A DNA stretch of 64,000 nucleotides from positions 62,001-126,000 of the forward strand of contig JNKE01000017.1 in NCBI GenBank assembly GCA_000701945.1. The letters are read 5' to 3'. A program made the translations under genes and the position numbers. The notes under the pieces were generated by a model. It made no database searches. It saw nothing but the letters and a program-made list of their open reading frames with translations, and was not told where the DNA came from. Every line of letters starts with the position of its first letter. The stretch's first letter is position 1. The DNA is from Anaerotruncus sp. MC2020 (GTDB lineage Bacteria; Bacillota; Clostridia; Oscillospirales; Ruminococcaceae). Positions 50,101 to 57,427 of this stretch are shown in pieces.

Positions 50101-50793
50101 CCTGCTGTTTTCCTCGCAGGCGACTCGACCTGTATGTACTACAACGCAAGCAAGCAGAGCCAGAACGGCGGTCCGATACAGGGCTGGGGCTACAATCTCG
50201 GCGACTACTTCACCGAGGACGTCACAGTCGTCAACCACGCTATGGCAGGCAGAAGCTCCAAGAAGTTCTACGACGAGGGCAGATTCGCCGCTATCACCGA
50301 GAACCTCAAGAAGGGCGACTTCGTAATGATACAGTTCGCTATCAACGACGCCGACTACACAAAGGAGGACAGATACGCTCCGACCTGCGGAAACGTCAAT
50401 AACCCGACGTCGGGCTCGTATGAGTGGTATCTCACCTCGTTCATCAAGGACACTCAGGCAAAGGGCGCTACACCGATACTGATGTCGTGTACGCTCAGCG
50501 CGAAGTCCTACTCGAACGGCAAGTTCAATGCAAGCTACACCAACTACACCAACGCGTGCAAGCAGCTCGCCTCGAAGTACAATATCCCGTTCATCGACGT
50601 GAACGGCATCATGGTCAGCCACTACAATTCCGTCGGCTACGACAAGGCTAAGTCCTACCACATGGCGGGAGCCGTAGCGGGCTCGACCGACCTCACGCAC
50701 TTCAACGAGGGCGGCGCGAAGGTCATCGCGGGACTCATCGCAAATGCGGTGAAGTCGCAGAATATCGCGGGTCTCTCGGGATACGTGAAATAA
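47113..50793 (+). CDS. Modular polysaccharide esterase with two SGNH/CE12-like domains and an internal dockerin
   Basis: The 1226-residue secreted protein has, in order: signal peptide (1-36), a beta-sandwich module (about 40-178), a first SGNH esterase (GDSTVANYY near 191, GINDTN near 262, DDLHQ near 361) and a ricin-type trefoil (about 395-548). A further beta module (about 550-690), a Thr linker and a dockerin (about 733-797, calcium loops GDANCDGKFSIADAV and GDVDGEEGITARDAF) follow. A second Thr linker, a CBM35/6-like module (about 837-975) and a second SGNH esterase (GDSTCMYY near 1003, AINDAD near 1077, DLTHF near 1193) end the protein. CE12 enzymes remove acetyl groups from rhamnogalacturonan or xylan. 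The dockerin would fix it to a cellulosome or surface scaffold. The start follows TTAGGAGGGAATTCT. Confidence 0.9.
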   Translation: MGYKKLVSALTSAVVSLSTFAGLGAGLTNTPITANAASANWKFDFGGGGAAGGYTGVSASDGYNSGRGYGFAQTGNVSNVSAGGSGAGADAVKFNNYGTGNTFNVDLPKGLYEIKVMTGNAPRTTIRIEGMVQMMNLTGNNAVETIRIPVTDGQLNVQAIEGMSKREQSIAAMEITQINTTGEMKPTIWICGDSTVANYYNCADTSQHGWGQFLGNYVDTDYWEIRNQATSGQYAKGFYDGGQFAPIEYYGKAGDIYIISIGINDTNYSNKDEYREVVTKMVQKAKAKGMTVLLVKQQGRRGDLQRSPLLPGRWFGGELDTVGANENVEVLDLFTPWQNFGLSVGFDGMASYYAIQANGSNDDLHQSKKGAMKIAEIMSTLYDFSGSSAAEMKEGVYYSFKNVNSGMYLTADEQNMDVVQKSMSDPSREYSWWLRSTGDGYYAVNSGITVMDAEYLLNVRDGSGTNGQNVELGVYGSGPVIDQLPAYTDSQQFKFKRNSDGSYTMLTKVSNDKSAVEVGSASKSEGANVQQWETNGHDCQKWVIEPINLPINGRLVNDLIIIDSENAEAWGIQYDQSITKPFGDRDFTIESLPSVLSGSEGIRTACNSKNATGDEAKFKVSKDATVYIALDNRVTAPTWMSSYSRTGDSFTCNGEQFFLYAKDFAAGEQVVLGSNGTNYNCMNYAVFVKEKPAETTTTTTETTATTTTTTTATTTATTTEADDTTTKSAAKIVMGDANCDGKFSIADAVAILQSIANRDKFELTQQGKINGDVDGEEGITARDAFFLQQVDAGVKQLPDPPEEQTTQAPETTTTTTTTTTTTTTTESTTTTTTTTAQTRYFAVDQQWDDGWAESDHTGFTKTEAAMGSSQNIGYVNLNNVVGSSLTFSVKAPSDGNYMTYIRYANGTTVDRKTNVFVNGNTQTYWLQSFPGTDSWDTWKGIGLVLPLKAGDNTIKFESATSDGGPNFDCVDIIPTDEPIAEVYDPNAGQQTVDGNKPAVFLAGDSTCMYYNASKQSQNGGPIQGWGYNLGDYFTEDVTVVNHAMAGRSSKKFYDEGRFAAITENLKKGDFVMIQFAINDADYTKEDRYAPTCGNVNNPTSGSYEWYLTSFIKDTQAKGATPILMSCTLSAKSYSNGKFNASYTNYTNACKQLASKYNIPFIDVNGIMVSHYNSVGYDKAKSYHMAGAVAGSTDLTHFNEGGAKVIAGLIANAVKSQNIAGLSGYVK

Positions 50794-50804
50794 TAGATAT
50801 ACCG

Positions 50805-50837
50805 ACTGCACGGGGCAACTCCCGTGCAGTTTTTTTG
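50805..50837 (+). terminator. Terminator of the double-esterase gene
   Basis: ACTGCACGGG-GCAACT-CCCGTGCAGT, a perfect 10-bp stem, followed by seven T residues. Confidence 0.92.
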
Positions 50838-50887
50838 TACATTCAAGGAAGAGGCTGTGCCTGTCGATTCGGTTCGCTGCATCATAT

Positions 50888-50915
50888 TGTAGGGGGGCAT
50901 TCCGTGCGCCCGCAG
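50888..50915. repeat. REP-like palindrome
   Basis: TGTAGGGGGGCATTCCGTGCGCCC, with the GTAGGGG signature shared with other gaps in this window. Confidence 0.65.
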
Positions 50916-51051
50916 ATTTGCAATCGGTAACGAAATAATTCTGTATGGGGCGTCCGCAAACAAAAGTCACTGCAATACCGCGCGGAAGATTTCCCCTCGT
51001 AGTGAGTATTTTTGCGTTATTTCCTCCATATGATATATGGGAGGAATTCAA

Positions 51052-52596
51052 ATGTTCAAAAGTAAAATGATACGCGATACCGCCCTGCTCACCCTTATGC
51101 AGCTCGCGCTCGACTCGGCGGCGCTGCTCCTGAACGTCTTTATCACGCGGAGAATGGGCGCTTCCGCGATAGGCATATTCTCGCTCATGGGATCGTTTCT
51201 CGGGCTCGCGGGCATACTCTCCAACGGCAACGCCTTCCTCTGCACGAGCCGCCTCGTCTCCGAGGAGATAGGACGCCGCGGAGGCTCGCCCGTGCGGGTG
51301 CTGTTTCACGGGATAAAGCTCTGCCTTATCCTCAGCGCGGGAGTTTCGGCGCTGACCGTTCTCTTCGCCGAGCCCGTCAGCCGCCGATTTTTCAGCGGCG
51401 CAGCGGTCGCGGGAGCAGTCCGCCTCATGCCGTTCGCCCTCATATCGGGAGCTGTCGCCTCCTGCTTCAAGGGTTACTTCAACGCAACCCGCAGAGCCTC
51501 CGCAGCCGCAGTCGGGGACATACTCGAATTCGCAGTCAAGGCGGCGGTAATGGTGGGGCTGACACTTGCTCAGACCGCGCACGACGAGGCATCGGTGTGC
51601 AGGATAATGATAGTTTCGATAATCTCGGGCAACGCGACCTCGCTGCTTTTCATGCTCGGACTGTTCGTGCGGCACCGTCCCGAGCACGGCGGACGCCCGT
51701 CCATAGGCTTTCGCGGGTATGTGTGTGCGGCTCTGCCGATAATGGGCGGAGGCATACTCACTGCCGCGCTCAGCAGTACGAACGACGCGCTGATACCCAT
51801 CTGTCTGCGGCAGTTCGGCGACTCGCAGGAGCAGGCGCTCAGCCTTTTCGGCATATTCGAGGCGATAGTGATACCGACGCTGTTTTTTCCGTCGGTTGTG
51901 CTGTGCTCGATGTCAGGGATGATAGTGAGCGAGTCCGCGCGCGCTGCCGCTGCCGATGACCGCGACCGCATCCGCAGCCTGACCTCGCGGCTCATCGAGT
52001 ACACGATGATATACGCGGTATTTGCAGCGGCAGTGCTGCTGCGCTTCGGCGGCACGATAGGGGAGCTCCTCGGCGGCGGAGAGCTCGCGGGAGGACTTAT
52101 CTCAGCGATAGCGCCCGTGGTGCCGTTCATATACATGGAGATAGTCCTCGAGGCGCTCATCAAGGGCATGGGCTTGCAGGGCTTCTCGTCGCTGAACTAC
52201 TTCGCCGAGTACGTGATACGCATATCGGCGGTACTGATACTCGTGCCGAGGATAGGCTTTCTCGGGATAGCGATATCGTACTATGCGAGCAACGTTTTCG
52301 GCAATATATCGCGGCTAGTGAAGATACTGCGGCACACGGGAGTGCGGTTCGCGCCTGTGAGGATGCTGCTGTCACCTGTGCTGTACGCTGTGCTGACCTG
52401 CTTCACGGCGGAGCTCCTCTGCCGACCGCTTCCGCTCGCGGAGGAGGGAGTCGGATACATGGCGGCGATGACTGCGCTGTGGCTCATCGGATACGGCGGG
52501 ATTTTTGGACTGTTGGTCATTTTTAGAGTGAATGCAGCAAAAAACGACAAGTCTCTTGTACTAAATATACAAAGATTGACACAAAAAGTGATGTGA
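51052..52596 (+). CDS. Polysaccharide/lipid flippase (SpoVB/MATE-like MOP family)
   Basis: The 514-residue membrane protein has about fourteen hydrophobic segments spread over its length. The start of the first block is LMQLALDSAALLLNVFITRR near 12-31, followed by the family-typical RRMGASAIGIFSLMGSFLGL. It is of the MOP superfamily used to flip lipid-linked sugars or peptidoglycan precursors in Firmicutes, such as SpoVB. The start at MFKSKMIRD follows TGGGAGGAATTCAA. It precedes the EF-G paralogue by 138 bp but has a separate promoter before that gene. The exact cargo is unknown. Confidence 0.82.
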   Translation: MFKSKMIRDTALLTLMQLALDSAALLLNVFITRRMGASAIGIFSLMGSFLGLAGILSNGNAFLCTSRLVSEEIGRRGGSPVRVLFHGIKLCLILSAGVSALTVLFAEPVSRRFFSGAAVAGAVRLMPFALISGAVASCFKGYFNATRRASAAAVGDILEFAVKAAVMVGLTLAQTAHDEASVCRIMIVSIISGNATSLLFMLGLFVRHRPEHGGRPSIGFRGYVCAALPIMGGGILTAALSSTNDALIPICLRQFGDSQEQALSLFGIFEAIVIPTLFFPSVVLCSMSGMIVSESARAAAADDRDRIRSLTSRLIEYTMIYAVFAAAVLLRFGGTIGELLGGGELAGGLISAIAPVVPFIYMEIVLEALIKGMGLQGFSSLNYFAEYVIRISAVLILVPRIGFLGIAISYYASNVFGNISRLVKILRHTGVRFAPVRMLLSPVLYAVLTCFTAELLCRPLPLAEEGVGYMAAMTALWLIGYGGIFGLLVIFRVNAAKNDKSLVLNIQRLTQKVM

Positions 52597-52620
52597 TATG
52601 TAGAAAAAATTGTGAAAGTA

Positions 52621-52649
52621 TTGCAATTTATTAACATTTGATATATAAT
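52621..52649 (+). promoter_or_regulatory. Promoter of the EF-G-like gene
   Basis: TTGCAA-N17-TATAAT, about 85 bp upstream of the start codon. Confidence 0.7.
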
Positions 52650-52734
52650 TGTTTTTGTGGTTATATAAACTACATATATTACAGGCAGCATAAAATGCCG
52701 CCTGCATTTTACCAAACCGGAGGAGAAAACCAAG

Positions 52735-54819
52735 ATGAAAGACTATGATGTATCCAAAATAAGAAATATCGCACTCGCCGGACACAACGGCTCCGGTAAG
52801 ACATCGCTCGCAGAGGCTCTGCTGTACAAGGCAGGCGCTACAGACCGCCTCGGCAAGACTGCCGACGGTACCACTGTCTGCGACTATGACCCCGAAGAGA
52901 TAAAGAGAGTTATTTCTATCAGCACATCGCTTGCTGCTTTTGAATATAACGACCATAAGATAAACCTGCTTGATACTCCCGGTCTGTTCGACTTTGCTGC
53001 CGAGATGACCGAGGGCGTGCGCGCGGCTGACACGGTGCTCATCACAGTATCCGCAAAGTCGGGCGTAAAGGTAGGCGCAAGAAAGGCTTACGACGAGGCT
53101 GTAAAGCAGGGCAAGTCCAAGATGTTCGTCGTAACAAAGATAGACGACAAGGACGCTAACTTCTTCAACGTCCTCACTGACCTCAAGACCGTTTTCGGAC
53201 CTACGGTTTGCCCCGTAGTTGTTCCCGTTATCAGCGGCGGACAGATAGTCTCCTACGTCAACCTCATCGAGATGAAGGCTTACAAGTACGACGGCAAGGG
53301 CAATGCTGTCGAGACCGATATGCCTACAGCTGAGATAAGCGAGAAGTTCGAGTACCGTATCGAGGGACTCGTTGCCGCTGTTTCCGAGGCTGTTGCCGAG
53401 ACCTCCGACGAGCTCATGGAGAAGTTCTTCGAGGGCGAGCCCTTCACGCAGAAGGAGCTCATCGACGGTATCCACGACGGTATGAACAGAGGTATCATCA
53501 CTCCCGTTGTGTGCACATCGGCAGTTGACCTCGCAGGCATAGATATGCTCCTCAAGGAGTTCGAGCTCCTGCTTCCCTCTCCCGCAGAGGTATTCCCCGG
53601 CGAGGCTTACACTCCCTCAAAGGACGTTGTCGAGATAGCGTGCAGCGAAGGCGCACCGCTCTCCGCATACGTATTCAAGACCGTTGCCGACCCGTTCGTG
53701 GGCAAGATGTCGTTTATCCGCGTTATGTCGGGCAAGCTGAAGGCAAACAGCGAGGCGGTCAACTCTGCCTCGGGCAGCAATGAGAAGATAGGCAAGCTGT
53801 ACACTCTCTGCGGCAAGAAGCAGACAGAGGTCGCAGCTGCAACAGCAGGCGATATCGTAGTCGCCTCCAAGATAACCGCAAATACAGGCGATACGCTCTC
53901 CGATGTTTCGCGCATCGTGGAGTTCGGCGCTATGGAGTTCCCGACTCCCTGCTACTCAATGGCAGTGAAGCCCAAGTCACAGGGCGACGAGGCAAAGGTA
54001 TCGACCGCTATGGCGCGTATCACCGAGGAAGACCCGTCCCTCACATACGTACAGGACGAGAACACCAAGGAGATGATACTCAGCGGTCTCGGCGAGCAGC
54101 ACCTCGAAGTCGCAGCTGCGAAGCTCAAGGGCAAGTTCGGCGTTGACGTAGTTCTCTCCGTACCTAAGATAGCCTACAAGGAGACTATCCGCAAGAAGGT
54201 AAAGGTACAGGGCAGACACAAGAAGCAGTCGGGCGGACACGGTCAGTTCGGCGATGTATGGATAGAGTTCGAGCCCTGCGTAAGCGATACCCTCATTTTC
54301 GAGGAGAAGGTATTCGGCGGCGCGGTTCCGAAGAACTACTTCCCCGCAGTTCAGAAGGGTCTCGAGGAGTCCGTAAAGAAGGGCGTGCTTGCGGGCTGCC
54401 CCGTAGTAGGACTGAAGGCTATCCTCGTTGACGGTTCATACCACCCCGTAGACTCGTCGGAAATGGCGTTCAAGACAGCCGCTTCCATCGCATACAAGGA
54501 GGGTCTCCGTCAGGCTGACCCCGTAATGCTCGAGCCTATCGGCGAGCTCAAGGTAACTGCTCCCGACGACAATACAGGCGACATCATGGGCGAGCTCAAC
54601 AAGCGCCGCGGACGTGTTCTCGGCATGGAGCCCGTTTCCCACGGTATCACGCAGATAATCGCAGAGGTACCCGTTCGCGAGATGCACGACTTCGCAATGT
54701 ACCTCCGCCAGACTACACGCGGCATGGGCAGCTTCACATTCGACTTTATCAGATATGAGCAGCTCCCCGCAAACCTCGTAACAGAGGTTATCTCCTCCGT
54801 AAGCAGCGTAGAGGAATAA
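52735..54819 (+). CDS. Elongation factor G paralogue (EF-G-like GTPase)
   Basis: The 694-residue GTPase has G1 GHNGSGKTSL near 16-25, G3 LLDTPGLFDF near 78-87 and G4 TKIDDKD near 133-139. Domains II-V follow, with GLGEQHLEVAAAKLKGKFGV in domain III and RRGRVLGMEP in domain V. It matches the EF-G-like group found alongside true EF-G in Firmicutes, where roles include recycling or stress translation. No rpsL, rpsG or tuf neighbour is present, which argues against the housekeeping fusA. GGAGGAGAAAACCAAG precedes the ATG. It ends at a strong terminator. Confidence 0.88.
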   Translation: MKDYDVSKIRNIALAGHNGSGKTSLAEALLYKAGATDRLGKTADGTTVCDYDPEEIKRVISISTSLAAFEYNDHKINLLDTPGLFDFAAEMTEGVRAADTVLITVSAKSGVKVGARKAYDEAVKQGKSKMFVVTKIDDKDANFFNVLTDLKTVFGPTVCPVVVPVISGGQIVSYVNLIEMKAYKYDGKGNAVETDMPTAEISEKFEYRIEGLVAAVSEAVAETSDELMEKFFEGEPFTQKELIDGIHDGMNRGIITPVVCTSAVDLAGIDMLLKEFELLLPSPAEVFPGEAYTPSKDVVEIACSEGAPLSAYVFKTVADPFVGKMSFIRVMSGKLKANSEAVNSASGSNEKIGKLYTLCGKKQTEVAAATAGDIVVASKITANTGDTLSDVSRIVEFGAMEFPTPCYSMAVKPKSQGDEAKVSTAMARITEEDPSLTYVQDENTKEMILSGLGEQHLEVAAAKLKGKFGVDVVLSVPKIAYKETIRKKVKVQGRHKKQSGGHGQFGDVWIEFEPCVSDTLIFEEKVFGGAVPKNYFPAVQKGLEESVKKGVLAGCPVVGLKAILVDGSYHPVDSSEMAFKTAASIAYKEGLRQADPVMLEPIGELKVTAPDDNTGDIMGELNKRRGRVLGMEPVSHGITQIIAEVPVREMHDFAMYLRQTTRGMGSFTFDFIRYEQLPANLVTEVISSVSSVEE

Positions 54820-54830
54820 TGCATAATGAT

Positions 54831-54862
54831 AACGGCTGACCGCAAAGGTCAGCCGTTTTTTT
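54831..54862. terminator. Terminator between EF-G-like gene and anti-sigma gene
   Basis: AACGGCTGACC pairs with GGTCAGCCGTT and is followed by a T run. Confidence 0.92.
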
Positions 54863-54863
54863 A

Positions 54864-55694
54864 TCATTCTTCAAATATTCCCTCTTCTACCGCTAATTCG
54901 TGGAGGTCTACCACTATGTCCTTGTCGCGGCAGTGTATCGTCAGAGTCGCGCCCTCAGAGCATTTGTAGCCTTCAAACTCCGCACGGAATACGTTGCCTT
55001 CTTCAAGACAAGCGTTGATGTCCTGTCTGAATGGCAGACACGGACAAAGTGTAAGTGTATAGTCATACGGGTTGGTCACGCTCGGGCGCGGCCACTGGTC
55101 AAAGTCATAATTATACCGTACTGCTTTGAACGGGGTATCACATTTTATATTCACACATAGTATTCCCTCGCGTACAAGTACGCCGTTTGCGGGTACATAT
55201 TTGATTTCCGTTATAACACCGTTGACGCTCTTTGTCGACCATATGGCTTTTTTGCCGTCAAGCCACACACAGTCGTTTTCCTTGTCAATGACAAACTTGC
55301 TGTCCTTCGGTACATCAAGAGTACTTTCGTCTTTTCCGTTGTAGTATACATAAAGCATATTTCCGTAATTCATTCGCGAATAGTGCTCAATTACTATCCC
55401 TTTTGAACTTATCGGCAATGGGTGAACTACAAGCATATTGTACAGCCCGACTGCAACTGCTATGCAGACCATTCCTATCACGAGGGCGAGCCTCAGCCGC
55501 AGCGAGCGCTTTATCTTCTTCATCGGCTGTATATCGGGCTTCGGGACGTCGGGGACTGCCTCCCTCATCAGGCGCAGTCGCTCGCGGCAGTCTTCACATT
55601 CGGCAACGTGCCTGTCTACCTCGGCACGCGTCTCCTCGGAGGCGAGCCCGTCACAGTACACGGGCAGCAGGTCGCGTATTATCTCACATTTCAT
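54864..55694 (-). CDS. Zinc-finger (ZAS) anti-sigma factor, single-pass
   Basis: The 276-residue protein begins with the ZAS zinc domain: CEIIRDLLPVYCDGL, then HVAECEDCRERL near 29-40 with the H-x3-C-x2-C ligands. One membrane segment (LALVIGMVCIAVAVGLYNML, near 68-88) leads to an external beta-rich domain of about 180 residues. It follows the ECF sigma gene, whose stop lies inside its ribosome site (AAAGGAGTAATG). The second ATG, MKCEI, was taken for correct spacing. It would release the sigma on envelope or cell-surface stress. Confidence 0.87.
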   Translation of the reverse strand: MKCEIIRDLLPVYCDGLASEETRAEVDRHVAECEDCRERLRLMREAVPDVPKPDIQPMKKIKRSLRLRLALVIGMVCIAVAVGLYNMLVVHPLPISSKGIVIEHYSRMNYGNMLYVYYNGKDESTLDVPKDSKFVIDKENDCVWLDGKKAIWSTKSVNGVITEIKYVPANGVLVREGILCVNIKCDTPFKAVRYNYDFDQWPRPSVTNPYDYTLTLCPCLPFRQDINACLEEGNVFRAEFEGYKCSEGATLTIHCRDKDIVVDLHELAVEEGIFEE

Positions 55695-55699
55695 AGTCA

Positions 55700-56182
55700 T
55701 TACTCCTTTCTCAGCTTTTGCTTTGCGCGGTAGAAGGTCACGCGCGCCCAGTTTTCGGTCTTTCCGAAGAGCTCGCCTATCTCCGCGAAGCTCATTGCTC
55801 CCGTCGCGCGGAGCAGCACTATCTCCTTCTCGGTCTCGGGCAGGGAGTGTACCTGCCTCAGCACGAACATCTTCGAGTCGCGCTGCTCGGCGGCTTCATC
55901 GGGCGGAGGCGAGGTGTCGGCTTCGGGGAGGGGAGAGTCGCCGTCCGCGGAGGGGTGAAGCCCGCGCCGTCGCAGCTCGCTGTGCCACAGATTCTTCGCT
56001 ATGGAGCAGAGCCACGTGCTCACGGAGCAGCTCCCGCTGTACGAGCTCAGCGAGCCTATCGCGCGGACGAATACCTCCTGCGTGAGCTCGCGCGAGATGT
56101 CGGAGTCGCCGCTCATGCCGAGCAGATACGCGTAGACCTTCGCGCCGTATTTCTCGTAGTATTCCTCAATTTCCTTCTTCAT
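55700..56182 (-). CDS. ECF RNA polymerase sigma factor (paralogue of 26.5-kb gene)
   Basis: The 160-residue protein has region 2, with DISRELTQEVFVRAIGSL and STWLCSIAKNLWHSELRRR, and region 4, with VLLRATGAMSFAEIGELF and WARVTFYRAKQKLRKE. Its motifs and length match the sigma factor at 26.5-27.0 kb. The start at MKKEIEEYY follows AAAGGGGGGCAGCCA. A TGTAACGTTT promoter block lies 33-60 bp upstream, like that of its paralogue, so autoregulation is likely. The acidic SPLPEADTSPPPDEA linker between regions 2 and 4 is unusual. Confidence 0.9.
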   Translation of the reverse strand: MKKEIEEYYEKYGAKVYAYLLGMSGDSDISRELTQEVFVRAIGSLSSYSGSCSVSTWLCSIAKNLWHSELRRRGLHPSADGDSPLPEADTSPPPDEAAEQRDSKMFVLRQVHSLPETEKEIVLLRATGAMSFAEIGELFGKTENWARVTFYRAKQKLRKE

Positions 56183-56214
56183 TGGCTGCCCCCCTTTCAG
56201 AAGCTTCTGTATAT

Positions 56215-56242
56215 TAGTAGCTTTGAAAGACAAAACGTTACA
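56215..56242 (-). promoter_or_regulatory. Putative ECF-type promoter (autoregulation)
   Basis: TGTAACGTTT as the -35 element, with CTACTAA placed 16 nt after TGTAAC on the minus strand. The -35 block is identical over ten bases to that at 26422-26431. Confidence 0.65.
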
Positions 56243-56251
56243 GATTTATTG

Positions 56252-56280
56252 TTGCGGATTTTTGCGTAATGTGATATAAT
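56252..56280 (+). promoter_or_regulatory. Promoter of the lipoprotein gene
   Basis: TTGCGG-N17-TATAAT, 30 bp upstream of the start codon and divergent from the ECF promoter. Confidence 0.6.
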
Positions 56281-56310
56281 CCTATTAATAAAGTGCGGAG
56301 AGGTGATAGC

Positions 56311-57387
56311 ATGAAAAAACTGCTGATACTTGCTCTGACCGCAGCAATGCTCATCACAGCAGTGAGCTGCGGAAGCAGTAAGAATGAAGTGTCAAAATCA
56401 GTGATATCCCACGTTGAAAATGCCGTCAATGAAAAGTACGGGATAAAGGCGAAGGTAATCCAAGCCGACCCGACCTACGAGTGGGAGGGCTTCGACTTCA
56501 TTATCCCGCACAAGAAGTACACGGGATACAGCTTCACGCTGAAGGCTGACGATGTGGAGTTCAGCGCTCTTGCCGCAAGCGACGTTGCTCCTGTCATGGA
56601 CGACTACCAGCGCCCCGAGATAGAGGCGAGCCTACAGGACTTTTTCGCGGAGATGATACCCTCGCCGATAAGGGTGAAGGCGGATATAGGCTTGCTCGAG
56701 GAGAAGGTGGACTGCTCGGATATAGGAGCTTTTTTCGCCGAGAAATGCGGGGCTGTCGATATCTACCTCGTGAATGCCTACCTCAACAGCAGCTGCTATG
56801 ACGGGTTCAAGGACTTTGCGCGGAGCAGCGAGGCGATATTCACGCTATATTCGTGCAGGAGCAATGCCGACAGAGATACCCTCATCGACGGCAGACGCAC
56901 CGTCTCGCGCGGCGACGCGGCTTCGACCGAAACGAGCCTCGGCTCTGACTATGCAATGTACGTCAGGGAGGTGTGGCAGTGCAGATACGACCACGCGGAC
57001 GATACGCATACCGAGGAGTACAACGAGCTGAAAACAGGCAGTCACGGCGACCTGTGGTACGTTATCCCCGAGGGCGCGGAGGTCAAGGTCACTGATTCAA
57101 ATGCGCGCTGGTTCAAGGATACGAACCAAAACGAGAGCCACAAGCTCATCACTGCCGCATACGACGTTGACTGCGCTGCAAGCTTCACTGTGTTCTATCC
57201 CGTAGACAAGGCGGAGGACGCCGAGCTCAAGCTGTCTCAGGTGTACAAGTGCAGCGGGAATCAGGTGGATATCATCGGCGACTACTTCGTCTACAGGATA
57301 CACACAAAGCAGTGGTATGCCGAAAACAATTATTACTGCGACAAGGATAAAGGCTTTTTCGGCGTTTACGTCGATAATTATTACTAA
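56311..57387 (+). CDS. Lipoprotein of unknown function
   Basis: The 358-residue protein has a lipoprotein signal (ITAVSC, lipidated Cys near 20) and no other membrane segment. The mature part is rich in charged residues and has several Cys and Trp residues in the second half. No known family is recognised. The start at MKKLLIL follows GGAGAGGTGATAGC. It is divergent from the ECF sigma operon, and the short shared region could let both be controlled together. The ending terminator separates it from the opposing homoserine dehydrogenase gene. Confidence 0.75.
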   Translation: MKKLLILALTAAMLITAVSCGSSKNEVSKSVISHVENAVNEKYGIKAKVIQADPTYEWEGFDFIIPHKKYTGYSFTLKADDVEFSALAASDVAPVMDDYQRPEIEASLQDFFAEMIPSPIRVKADIGLLEEKVDCSDIGAFFAEKCGAVDIYLVNAYLNSSCYDGFKDFARSSEAIFTLYSCRSNADRDTLIDGRRTVSRGDAASTETSLGSDYAMYVREVWQCRYDHADDTHTEEYNELKTGSHGDLWYVIPEGAEVKVTDSNARWFKDTNQNESHKLITAAYDVDCAASFTVFYPVDKAEDAELKLSQVYKCSGNQVDIIGDYFVYRIHTKQWYAENNYYCDKDKGFFGVYVDNYY

Positions 57388-57390
57388 TAC

Positions 57391-57425
57391 AAAAGCGGCT
57401 CGGAGGCTTCCGAGCCGCTTGTTTT
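57391..57425. terminator. Terminator between lipoprotein gene and hom
   Basis: AAGCGGCTCGGA-GGCT-TCCGAGCCGCTT, a perfect 12-bp stem with an A tract before and a T tract after. Confidence 0.9.
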
Positions 57426-57427
57426 TA

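Noticed and set aside
48607..51687. Very long open frame (1026 codons) on the minus strand
   Set aside because: It lies antisense to the double-esterase and flippase genes, has no ribosome site, and reads as low-complexity Arg/Val/Cys-rich sequence. It is a by-product of the biased codon use and the Thr-linker.
52735..54819. Housekeeping fusA
   Set aside because: The gene lacks rpsL/rpsG/tuf neighbours, has its own promoter and terminator, and its G4 is TKIDD; the paralogue reading is more likely.
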